64,000 nucleotides of DNA from Steromphala cineraria (taxonomy: Eukaryota; Mollusca; Gastropoda; Trochida; Trochidae): contig OU744730.1 of NCBI GenBank assembly GCA_916613615.1, positions 34,271,315 through 34,335,314 of the forward strand, written 5' to 3'. Below are positions 12,048 to 24,300 of the stretch, in pieces. The notes under the pieces are model-generated. The model saw only the letters and a list, made by a program, of their open reading frames with translations, was not told the DNA's origin and ran no database searches. The translations under genes and the position numbers were made by a program. Position 1 is the first letter of the stretch; each line of letters opens with the position of its first letter.

Positions 12048-15000
12048 CTAAGATCAAGTGCTGATCCTATCGAAACATGTTGCCAAAGATAAGCCGGGTA
12101 GCACTTGAAGACAAACCTAGAGGCAGTGGAGAGGCTCGGGTATTTGTGTCTAAATCAATACCACAAAGGCCTACCATAATCCCTAAAATATAGATGCAAC
12201 ATTTATCAAATAATTTGACCCCGCACTGTTGCACATCAACTAAGAAATAGTCATTGTTCAATGGAACAGTGGGTTACTTAATAAGTAAAATTTTCAATCA
12301 TCTATTAGATTTTCTTACAGTTTTGAAACACTGTTTCAAAGTAAATATGAGGATGAAAAATATCCAAACATTCATCATTTTACCTATAGAATATATTCTG
12401 ACAACGAAATTGTTTTATCAATAATTGTCTACCTTACATGTCACTGTTATGTAATGTTATTTATGTCATTATTTTTGAGGAGTGAGGTTTTGAGGATTAT
12501 TTTATTAAATTAATAATGCTTTGAAATGTACATTTAACATTTATCACCGGTGGCGCATTGTACATTGTACTGGACCTAGTGAAAGGGCTCTATAGAAAGC
12601 TATCAAATCTAATTCTGTAAAGAAAAACAATTTACGGTATACAAATTAAACACATTTGATGAAAAAAAACCACTAGGCTAAATTCAACCTACTGAAGACG
12701 GTTACAAATTGGCATTCATTAAAAACTTCAGAAGTACAAAATTCACTGTCAAAAAGCGTTCCCTTTTAACGAAGGAGTCATTTTAAGGTTTTGCATACAT
12801 CCAATGGAGTCGAACATAATATGGATTGTGACAAAGAACTTTTCAAGAGAAGTAGTTTCAAAACAAATTTCTTCAAATTAGTGAGACCCCTCTTTTAACC
12901 TAAAACCTACCATTGTCCCTTTTAAGGATAGGTAGCTGACGTTCATAATTGCATTTTTAATCTTTTCCTTTTTCAGTGTAGTAAATGAGCTCATATCAAT
13001 GGAACAATAATGAATCCTCTTAATGATTAAAAGTCATGATTAAAACTAAATATTATGTGTTTGCCCTAGGAAGTTTGCCTTGCTCACTAACAATTTTCAA
13101 CTATTCGACTTGTTCCAAGATATATTAATAGTCAAGGTCCATGTGTAGCCCTGTAAACATAAACAAAGCAGCGTTTAACAGGGTAGCTCTCTACCCCCTT
13201 TACTATTTATCGTAATGGTGGAGATTATCAGAATCGATTGGATTGAATTCCTTTGGTCACCTATATAATATGTTTAAGCAAGACATAAAACACGTTAATG
13301 ACAAGTTATAGATCGGAAATCGATTTTCATTTGCTCAGTAGTTAAACCAAGACATGCTCAAACTTGATAAGGAAATTATATATCGTATAAATCTTGTATA
13401 TATCTTCACTTGTTGAAATTACTTAATGATTCCCGCAATATCGGCAACGGCAAGTCGAGAGCATTGCTAACATAGGCCATAAAAATCAGAAGTATCTCTA
13501 TTGCCCATTCAAAATCATAAATCATTTATTGCTCTGGCGAAGATTTTGAAAAGATACTTACAATGAAATACAAATCGCTTTGAAACTCTGTCTTTCCTTC
13601 TTTCTTGGACGAACAGTATACTCCTGTTATTCAATTCTAACGCTTTCCTTCAGAGTAACGGTGGTTGTCGGGTGCAACCGATCAACTATGGTACCTCGTC
13701 CAGATTTGGCGTCTCGCCAACATGAGAGGGACACTTATAAATTGATATCAACAGTGCGGCCATATCAAAAGGCCCATTCAAACGAAAACAGCCAAGGAAA
13801 GCCTGTAAGTGAATGCATGGAGCGACTTGATAAGACGCTATGTTAGAGTTGTGTACACATAAGAATGCGGACATGTGTGTAAGGGCTGGTAACTGCCTCA
13901 GATAAAGGAAACCTATCATAGGGCTCGTCATTTCAATAAGAGTTTATATCCATAATAAAGTCATCAGCTGGTTGCTTAAGTCTCTTATTATCGACGTGTT
14001 TATATTGACCTATCACTATAATCGTGCATTGAATACGTTTATTTCACTTCACAATTCATAATACTTCTCGGAGGAGTTAACGTAATGAATGTTGATTATT
14101 CATCAGTAATTGTGATATTTTCCACTTCAATCTTTCAGAAGAGAAGGGGTAGAGACAGGTCTACATGTTATGAACCTAATGTACATATATATTCATAACT
14201 ATTATTATTCTTATGGTATCATTACTACAGCACAGTCTATTTGTAATACGTTTCATAAGCATTCAAAGCATAAGTGCAACAACAACATGACAACGCTTTA
14301 TGCTTTAAATGCGACATCATGGAATCACAGTGAATCGTATCGAATCGTTTTGGATTGTAAATGTTGCGAAATAGAAATATATAGTTTGTAGAGCGAGGTA
14401 AAGGGGGTATTTAAAATATATGATTGTTGTGGAAATAGTCTGAGATCAGTGTTAAACCTACGTGTTTAATTTGTCCATGATGTAGAGAAAAGAGTAAGTA
14501 CTGAAAGTACGTGTCACCATTTACACACGAGATATTTCAATTTTCCTGCAAGTAGCGGCGAGTGTAGTTAGCGAGATTCAAATGCTTGGTGAACAGTTGT
14601 TTATTGGAATGACTCCCTTCAACATCTAGGCATGTTTTGGAAAAAAGGGTTTTGGGAAATGGGAAATAACTTCAATTCATTACGTAAATTCAGAACGGAT
14701 AAATGTTTATTTTCTCTCCAATAAAACATAAGCCTCAATGTGGATAGATAACAGCAAAGAAATGGATGACGTTACATTTCAAGGTCCAGTATTAATCCGC
14801 TGACCAATGACAGTCCGTGATATAAGTAATCAGGCAGGTTGGTGTGTTATATCTTACTGTTTCATTCTACTTGGATTGCGCTCTTAGATTGTAAACTTAA
14901 CTATGTTTTCAAGGAAATTATTAACTAGGTTTTAAAGGTTTTAACAAGATTTACAAGTGGGGTTAACAAGTTTTTCAAGGTGATAGAGGTTAGCAGGCTA

Positions 15001-16040
15001 CTATTTCTACTTTTACAGACCAATGGGAATTCATTCAAATGTGTCCAGCTATAATACTGATCTTCGAATGTGGATCATATATAAGGATATTTGCAATCTA
15101 TGAGTTTTTCAAACTGCACAACACCTCGAGGTACAGATCGTGTGAGAAAATCGATAAATTCGATACAGCCAAGGTTGTATACAACACCGATAATTTCATT
15201 AAGTAAAATGCCTTTCGTGCAGGGAATAATACGATAAACAAAAGTGAGCTTAATCGGAATTTCTCATGTACTGAAATATCGGTTGTCCTGAAAATCGAAT
15301 GAAATAAAATGCTTGTAGGTGTACGAGTAACAGAATAAGAGTAGGAGATATAAGGGTATAACATGTATTGCACTGGTCGACCGGGTGAATCTCGATAGGT
15401 GTTTATACAGGTGTGATCAGGTGGGAAATCAATCAGATATATCGATCTGCTCACCGACGTGAAAACTACATGACAATTTGATTGAATTAGATGCGAAACG
15501 TGCACATAAAACTGAAACATACAAGACACGTGTGGGGTTAATCTGGGTATACACTGCCTTTATAAGTCCTTACATGGGACTGGTATACACAAGCACCGTC
15601 AACAGGAGAAGGTGGAATTATGGTATGTAAATAAAGAAAGGTCTTGCGTGATCATAAGAAAATATAATAAGATGTCACAACCTTATGAAAAATAAATAAC
15701 AAAACTGACGAAAGTGATAACAATCGACATTTTGCTGACAGCAAGTTGCTCGAACGTGATTGAATTTAGAATCAGAATATTTACGAGTAATTCAACAGTG
15801 AATAAATAATAACGTTCACTTCCAGTCTGTCAGCCTATGTTTGATTATATACTACTCAAAATGAGTTAAGTATCACACCTGTTTTCTGACATGTTTAAGT
15901 GCACAGAACAGAAATGAATTCAAAATTCTAAGTATAAATCTTTTTGAAATGGGTCAGCATATCCTGACGGCAAAAACTGTAAAAGCGAAAGACACATTTT
16001 TAAAACAACGAGGGTGACGGTCTCCTGAACAATCACCAAT
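12048..16040. other. Intergenic sequence, no gene recognised
   Basis: About 4 kb of AT-rich DNA. Open frames (for example 13580-13846 on plus, 15098-15529 on minus) lack codon bias, splice context or any recognised family. I see no RNA gene or repeat array. Confidence 0.4.
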
Positions 16041-16464
16041 CACTGTTTATAACCGTACACCGGAACTAGCGAGGTGTACGGCGGAGAAATGTTGCTAGCG
16101 AGGAGTCGAAATCGAAAGTTCGGTAATATTTTACTTCATAACTTTCAAATAATCAACATCATGTGGTAATTTTAGCACACATACGTAGTAAAATGTATGT
16201 GTTTGTCATTCTGTATCCAAGGGACAGTAACAATGACAGTTGCGAGTAATGCTGTTGTAACATATTTGCTATCTCTGACTATGAACAGGATATGACATTA
16301 AATAGTTATGTTTCGGAAAGCCATTGACATGATAATAACATAGAAAAAGTTGATGAAACGGCGATGATTGCTTTTTAAGTGATCCCGTTTGCGATCACGC
16401 TCCTCGCTAGCAACATTTCTCCGCCGTACACCTCGCTAGTTCCGGTGTACGGTTATACACAGTG
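16041..16464. mobile_element. Fold-back element with 65-bp inverted arms
   Basis: Arms 16041-16105 and 16400-16464 are near-perfect inverted copies around about 294 bp of AT-rich spacer without coding capacity. Each arm contains the hairpin CCGTACACC...GGTGTACGG and the shared segment GCTAGCGAGGAG. A solo arm is at 2986-3050. No clear target duplication is seen. Confidence 0.78.
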
Positions 16465-18163
16465 CCAATACATGCTCTAAAGAACTGTCAATGAAACAGT
16501 CTGCACCTCAGAAACGCGATGTGAGGTGGCTCTGTCCCTAATCAAGTCATACATTCTCAATGAACAATTGGGCACAAACACAGGAACATGGTGATGCTGC
16601 TTTTCATTGAAACTTAGTCATGGTGAGACGTTAACAATTCTGATAGAGGAAGATATCCTTGTGACTACAGGGGGTTCAACGGAGAAGTTTTAATCCTGTG
16701 AATGCAAGCGAGTTTCAGTGCATACAGACATGAAGATGTCATGATGAAATATAGGATTGACCCGTAACGTCTTTTGTTATAAGGATTTTGTAAGAAATTT
16801 GCAAAACACACCTCAGATGATCAGTTATTTTGATGATAAAGATTTCCAAGCAACTGTTGGAGATTCAGTTTACATGGATCACTTACGTATACAAATCCAA
16901 AACCGTTTAAAATGCTATTCTTAAAAGGGTCACCTCGATGACTGCTTAAACAAGAACCACCAGGAGAGATGGCTTATCCCCCCGGCCCGATTGAAGTTGA
17001 ATGATCAGTCATAGAATATATTTTGATATACTGATTGTGTGAATAATGTTGTATTCATACATGCAGCTAATTTGTTTGACTTTTAATAACCATCATAAGA
17101 CTATGATTGACCACATCTAGGTCTTTAATTAGTAAATAGTAATGTTATGCCATCGTCAAGTTTCTCATGTTCATGTGAAGAGAGAGCAAAACAACCATCC
17201 TGTTTGATTGAATATGCTGTTTGATTAAAACATCTTCATTCCTTGGTGAGAGACAGTTTAGAAATTAATGGTTATGCTGGAATGAAGAATGTCATTGAGT
17301 TGAAACTTCCTGCAATTTGAAATAACCCAAAGGCACATTTTTAAACAGTTTCATTGAGCTAGCTCTAAAGGTTTTCAAATTCTGCTCCGGAAACGCATTT
17401 CTAAATTGTGTTTCCATGCAAACCATGCACAAATCCCAAAAAGCACAACTACTTGTCATGATTAGTCAAGTTCCATTGAGCTAGCCTTAATGGTTTTCAA
17501 ACTCTGCTCCTCGTGGAAACACAATGTAGCTAATCGGTTGGTGTTTCTCTATCAAGATAAAGAAGAAAGAAACACACAGAAGTGATATACGCTTGATCCT
17601 TAACTTCTTTTGAGAAGAATATCTTCGGACATTGTTAACCCATTTGTTATTTGAATATATTCCTTATTATTCCCTTTATAAGTTACTGAAAAACAAATCT
17701 CAAATAACTTTTAATATGTTCATTTTCCCATATTTGTTCAAGTTTCATCAGACCTATAAGCATAATGGACGTATCTTCATAACGTGGTTTCTGTCCACCG
17801 ATGTCTGTCGCTTCAGAACTTCAACCTCAAGATCCCTGTGCTCTAGTGACAGATCGAGGTCCTGTGGCGCCAGAATTATCACATATTACCCATGCTGGTG
17901 AGCTTCAAATCAAACCCAATGGCTATTTCAAAATAGATAAAGGATTGACTTGATAAAACTTGATAAACTTGAAAAAAACTACAAGAGGACAAAGTTATTT
18001 AAAGTTTATTCAAGTTGTCTTTTTCCATATTTTGATTTTATTCCCCTTCCTGGACCAAGGCATATGTCTGAGGCTCTCCCAGTGCTAAGATGTTTGCTAG
18101 CCACTGCAGATAATCTCACTGATACCTTAGCGCTAAGAGAGCCTTAGTATATGGACCCTGTCT
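16465..18163. other. Intergenic; 3' flank of gene A
   Basis: A pair of degenerate direct repeats (about 45 bp, from 17346 and 17469, sharing CATTGAGCTAGC) lies here. No gene is recognised except a weak plus-strand exon-like stretch at 17825-17898 that I rejected. The part next to 18163 should be the gene A 3' UTR. Confidence 0.4.
18005..18042 (-). terminator. Candidate polyadenylation signals of gene A
   Basis: Two minus-strand AATAAA hexamers (plus-strand TTTATT at 18005-18010 and 18037-18042) lie about 120-160 nt after the stop codon. That would give a short 3' UTR. No cleavage site can be proved from sequence. Confidence 0.45.
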
Positions 18164-18306
18164 CTAGAGAACATACACGGCCGAGTCGGAGCGACGTCTG
18201 TATATGTAGACAACCACCCCGGCAGCAAGCGACAACATCGCCGTGACGACAACAAGCAGGGTTAAGGGAAGTTGCCAGCTCGGGACTTCAGAACTCTCGC
18301 CTTCTC
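18164..18306 (-). CDS. Gene A exon 9: transmembrane helix and C-terminus
   Basis: The acceptor is catatttcag and the exon enters in phase 1. It encodes EGESSEVPSWQLPLTLLVVV, the rest of a hydrophobic helix, then YIYRRRSDSAVYVL and stop TAG at 18166-18164. The basic residues after the helix give an outside-in (type I) orientation. Confidence 0.92.
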
Positions 18307-21300
18307 CTGAAATATGATAAACCTTTTCTTGAACCATTACATTTGAGAAGAGATCTGCTTTTCGTTGGAATTTACGCTTTTGAAATCCAAGTTCGAACAC
18401 ATTTGACATATAAACAACCATTTGAAAGCGAAAACATTTTAATTCAGGGTAATCAAATAGAAAATAAATGTGTGAAACGGCCCTATGAGGTAAAGAGAAC
18501 CGAGAAACTTCCATCACAGAAGTCGTATCCGGAGGACTGGACGTAGCGAACCATCACTGCCGTGTGTGGTATATAGTATAGGAATTCAGACCATGTAAAG
18601 ACAACTCATATATCAACTTCCTATCTCGTCTCAGACACTTGATTCATACATATCAAATACTGATGACCAATCGTACAGTGTTGCATTATACAGTTATCAT
18701 TTGTATAATTTGCTATTTGGGATATATTTGAACTATGATTAAATACGAAACTCCAAAAATTACATGAAGACAAATTTGTAAACCAGGCGATTTTTTTTCT
18801 CTTGCTTCGCTTCGAGAGAGTCCCCTGTAGTTTTAGGGCTTAAAGGGGGACTGGAATGGTCTATGGCCACTTTCGGGATTCATAAAAAGGGGTCTGCAAT
18901 TTGAATTAGAGTCAACTTACACACTTACGCGGGAGATTATTTCCTTTGTCTTTACAGGTTGCTATTTGACATAACGACCTAGGTGCGTTATGTGGATTAC
19001 TTCAGCCTGAAAAATACTGTTTTTTCCTAGTTATTTTAAAATCTTTTTTAACAAAATAGAAAATAAGTTCTAAAATGATGTCCCATGTTGTGTAAGACGG
19101 TTATATACTCCTTTTCGGTTGATATGGGATATAAAGCCCTCGGCTTCGCCTCGGGCTGTATATCCCATATCAATCTCAAAGGAGTATATAACCTATACTT
19201 AGAAGAAGAAGAAGAAGGAAAAGAAGAAGAAGAAGAAGAAGGAGGAAGAAGAAGGAAGAAAAGAAGAAGAAGAAGGAATATAAGAAGAAGGAAAAGAAGA
19301 AGAAGAAGGAATATAAGAAGAAGAAGGTTGGGAGAGTTAAGGTGATAAATACACTACCAATTAGCCCCGGCGAACAGAATCTGTGGTCACTGAAGCGTGT
19401 CCTGCGCGTGTCAACCTTCTATGACGTAGCAGTAGGGAGTACTTGAACCTAATGATAATTTTTTAACGGGTAATGACACATTTTGATCGTTCATACAAAA
19501 TATTCACAAAAAACACTTATTGTTTGTATATTCCGATAGCTTAGATATCCGACGGCTCACTAACGATTTATTCAAGTCAATTTTTATTGTATAAACATAT
19601 TGGCGCCGTTATGGCTAGACATGTCCGTTTAAATTGATAATCTGATGGTCTGTTGTTTGCTGAATCTTGCATAACATACACTGACTATTATTTCCGACGG
19701 TGACAAATAACAAATCGTTTATATTTTCAGTGAACAAACCGAATATTTTCTACAATCGAATACTTAAAATGTTACTTTTTGGTGAGTTTATTGCAATATA
19801 AAGATATGTTTGACGGTGGATAATTTTACCATAGTGGTTTGAAAGGAATGGAAAAGTGAACGGTTATATGTTATTTATTATATTTTTTCTCTTATGAAAA
19901 GATAGGCGCCACATAATCTTTAGTACGTTATGATCAATCTCCGTAGTTGTTACAACACATATCAATAATAAAATAATTAAACATTATTTACCAATGGTTG
20001 ATCTATTCAATATATATAAGGTTTCGTTTCGTATTGAAAATGAAACAATGTGGGCGGGGCGTCACGCTCTAATGAGTTTTCAAAGTGTTCGCCTGTTAAT
20101 TTCGGCCGCGGTGTAAAAACATGGTATAAAATGCTGATTAAAAGTCTAATTTATGTGTGTATTGTCTCAGTTACATGCTCATTGCATTCCCATAGATAAT
20201 GGTACTGGAGATAATGATTTATCATTCTTAGAAACAATACATTGCATAACTTGTTTAAAATCGCCGATTCAAAAAATGGAAATTCCCTTTTTATTATTAG
20301 AACGCCAATCAGGAAACACGTCTCATTTAGATGCAAGGCACTACTAACTGGAGGAGTATGTTCGTTCGTAAGGAGGGGGCACCTAACTACATTGTATAGA
20401 ACAAGCCATATAGACTTTACTGGTAGCCGTGTTGTCGGCAATTTCAAGCCCTAAAACTACAGGGGACTATTTCGAAGCGAAGCGAGAGAAATAAAGTCGC
20501 CTGGTTTACAGGATGGTGAAAACATTCTCTTGTGATTTATCTATACTGATGTCCTACTGTACTCTCATGTCACGTAAGATATCAACATTAGGTGTAACAC
20601 ACAGAAAGCATATACATGTTTAGCGATGTGTTTGGGGCTGATAAAGTATTTTGAATATCTCTATATATTGTTGACGTCCAATTTTAAACATACAGGATCA
20701 CGTAACAATTTACAAAAAAAGTGGAGTGCTCCTAATGTGCTCAATGGTTTTGCTGCAAAATAACGTTACGACTTTCATTTCAGCATGAATTGAATACAAA
20801 ACACTCATTTTGCAAGCCATTTTTTATACATATATACAAGCTAGTTCTTAAAAAAATAAAGAAAGGATATTATGGCCCTTATACGCGTTGTGTTTTCCTG
20901 CCAATTCTACCAGATAATTATATACACTGAAAACACGACAATCTAAGCACTTTTTATAAAGAATGACTTTCACTCATGACAATTTGTATTACAAAGCTTT
21001 ATGGAAGCAAGGCACGACAACCTGCCCACATGACCCCTTCTCGTCTGGATGTTACGGATCTTACCCAGTTACGGTAGGTGTGTTCTCCAACTAGACTGGT
21101 CATTAGTATTAGAGGCATGGTATGAGTTGTTCATAGATATGATTATGCTGATTGTTTGTGTGTGGGTAAGTGTTCTTCGTCCCAGTGAAACTTCAGAGTT
21201 CTTACCTTTAGGAATCTCTAACTCTAGAACTGCGCTGAAGTTGCCGTTTCCTGAAACAATGATTAATTTGCCTTATTGGACACTTAATCAGCTGTGTCAT

Positions 21301-24300
21301 GACTAATAATATATAGGAGCCCTGGATACGTTCAAGGTCGTCTTTCAACAAATCCGATTAAATGAAAAGAAAAACAAAAAATCAAATAACAAAAGTAGAT
21401 GACAGTATTAACTTCAAATAGTTCATGGACTATTTCTGACGGGAGGTTGTCAAAGTTTGCACCAGAATAGTTTGAGAATTGACCTGAACTATTATCATAA
21501 TTATGCATTTTTACGATTTTGCATTTTGATACCAATTTGCGATGTGAGGAAGGGACATTATCGCCTGCCTGCATTTTCTCCCTATAAATACCCGAACACT
21601 TATATATATGGGTTTGATATAAATATAAGCCACGTGTCGCGAGGACCTTTGTCCCTTTCCCTCGCTTATCATAATATTCATTGAAAGCATGATGTCCTAT
21701 GAAACGTAATCGTGAATTATATCACGAAATAAATCAGGTTGTTGAAAACTGTATTTCTTATTAGGACTATCGGACACTCACCCTCGGCTCCGCCAGTTGA
21801 TCGTCTCTCTACATTGATGTTCCGACAAGAACTCTACGGGAAGAAATACATTTTGAATTTGAGCCTATTTCATTTTTTTCAAACACAAGTCACTAAAATC
21901 AGTAGATCTCATGTACCCCTCTGGTAATCAACAGTGGTACAATTTGCAGACAATTATGATAATAGTATTGTTACAATAATGCTGAAACATGTCTTTACCG
22001 TAATCTGCTTTTAAAGAAAGCAAACAAACTATCTACTTCCAACAGCGAATTGATAAATACGAAACTCAAATTTCTTTGCAAATTCATAACATAATAAGTC
22101 TTTAGGTATCAAGAAGTTGATAGAATTATATAATCAGGACTATAACTGAATAAATGATTCAGGTGCACAGTAAGCGGGGTTCAATGCCCATATATAGTAG
22201 CTGAATATAAATTTCTATAAATGCTGAAGTAGACAACACTTTGAAATGAAGACAATCTCATAAAACACAAGTATTTGTCACAAAGGTGACAAGATCCCCC
22301 GCCGCAAATTGATGTTAACAACAAGAAGCGGGACGGACGTACGGACGGACGTACGGAGCGGAATACTATGTCCCCCGTGAAGACTCAAGGTTAATGTGTT
22401 CATGAGATATGGCGCTAACAACATTTTCAAAACTGGTCAAAGTCTCGCCGTGACCTTGAAAATGAGGTCAAGGTCACCGAAAACTTTTCAGGTCTGCGTA
22501 TTCCCCAGATGAAGACTGGTACCAAGTTTGAAGATTCTAGGTTGAGCGGTTCATTAGATATGGCGCTAACAACATTTTCAAAACTGGTCAAGGTCTCGCT
22601 GTGACCTTGAAAATGAGGTCAAGGTCACCGAAAACTTTTCAGGTCTGCGTATTCCCCAGATGAAGACTGGTACCAAGTTTGAAGATTCTAGGTTGAGCAG
22701 TTCATTAGATATCGCGCTAACAACATTTTCAAAACTGGTCAAAGTCTCGCTGTGACCTTGAAAATGAAGTCAAGGTCACCGAAAACTTTTCAGGTCTGCG
22801 TATACCCCAGATGAAGACTGGTACCAAGTTTGAAGATTCTAGGTTGAGCGGTTCATTCGATATCGCGCTAACAACATTTTCAAAACTGGTCAAAGTCTCG
22901 CTGTGACCTTGAAAATGAAGTCAAGGTCACCGAAAACTTTTCAGGTCTGCGTATTCCCCAGATGAAGACTGGTACCAAGTTTAAAGATTCTAGGTTGAGC
23001 GGTTCATTAGATATCGCGCTAACAAGAAGCGGGACGGACGTACGTACGTACGTACGGACGTACGGAGCTGAATACTATATCCCCCGCTTCGCGCTAAACG
23101 CGCGGCGGGGGATAAAAAGGAAGCTTAGAACTGTTGTAAAGAATGCACTACTCTTTAAAGGCAAAATAATCCAATTTCCCTCAAAACCCAAAACAAATCC
23201 GGCTGTCAGATAATTTCATTATGAATGTCATCAATAATCACGAATAAACCTATGTCTATTTGGAATAGACAAGCATTATTATTCATTAGACATTGACTAG
23301 ATTTTTGCACACAAAAAATTAATATGTTTTCACATAATTATTTTGATTTAAGTGAACGATTAATAATATATGAATATTTTGTAAATAAAATATATTGTTG
23401 AAAAAATGCGCCTTGTTTAACTTCATCGACGCATCAAAGAGGTAGACCGTCTTAAAACACACCACACAAGTCTTATTTCACTCTATCTTTCAGAAAGATC
23501 GTTTTTTAAAGCAATCGTTTGAGAGCGTTTTTTTAGAAACGGTGCCGAAATTGTTTCACAATGCATAATACCTGGCTCCTGAAGGTATGATGTAACTATG
23601 TTGTTGACAGATCAAATCATTAATTAACAGTCGAGTGTGATCACTTAGTCATTGCCGGTGATCATATTGATTTTCTATTGATTCATATGTGTTTAGTGGT
23701 TACCCCGTCGCAGTTGTCCATACAGACAGTGAAGTTACAGTGGAACTTCATCAGAGTGCTGTCCTTGACGTTGAAGACGGAGAAGTAGGGGCTGGACACG
23801 TCTAGTCCTTGGGTGAGGAACCCTTCAGTCTTCCCGAACACCAACCCGTCCCCGCATCTGTAGGAGTGATACACAGCTCTTATTAGTCATACAACTAAAG
23901 CGACAGTTCTTTCAGGGTGTTTTTGTGACACAGTGATAAATAATGTCACATTGTTCAATCTAGAACAACTTAGATGTCACCCTCACTATAACAAATACGA
24001 AAATAATCGTTAAATATGCATGCATAATATATAAATGTAAACAGGAAAGTACTCTTTAATTTTGATTCCACAAAAATACCCCGATAGGACTGTCCTTTTA
24101 ACGATATAAGCGACATAAAAGCTATATAGAGGGTAAAACCGATTTGTCACAGATTTCCAAAACACACACACTCCGTGTTTGGAAGTTTGCGGCAGTAGAG
24201 GCGACCAGCAACTGTGACGGTCCTCTACACAACCTTAACATTAAACGGTTCAAACATTACAATTCACTGAAAAACAAATGTTTCAGTACAATTCACCTGT

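Larger units (their letters stand above)
18778..20509. mobile_element. 1.73-kb element with 64-bp terminal inverted repeats
   Basis: Arms 18778-18841 and 20446-20509 are inverted copies beginning GTAAACCAGGCGA, differing at only a few sites. There is no transposase-like frame inside, so it is a non-autonomous DNA element in intron 8 of gene A. It carries an internal long palindrome (19099-19193) and a GAA-rich microsatellite. No obvious target-site duplication is visible at the borders. Confidence 0.82.

Noticed and set aside
15098..15529. 143-codon minus-strand frame
   Set aside because: No splice context, no recognised domain, composition like its surroundings.
17825..17898. Plus-strand exon-like stretch with acceptor cgcttcag and donor gtgagc (TSTSRSLCSSDRS...)
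   Set aside because: Splice-like ends and an open frame, but no neighbouring exon on plus, no known family and low-complexity composition.
19085..19345. E/K/R-rich open frame
   Set aside because: Runs through a palindrome and a GAA microsatellite inside a mobile element.
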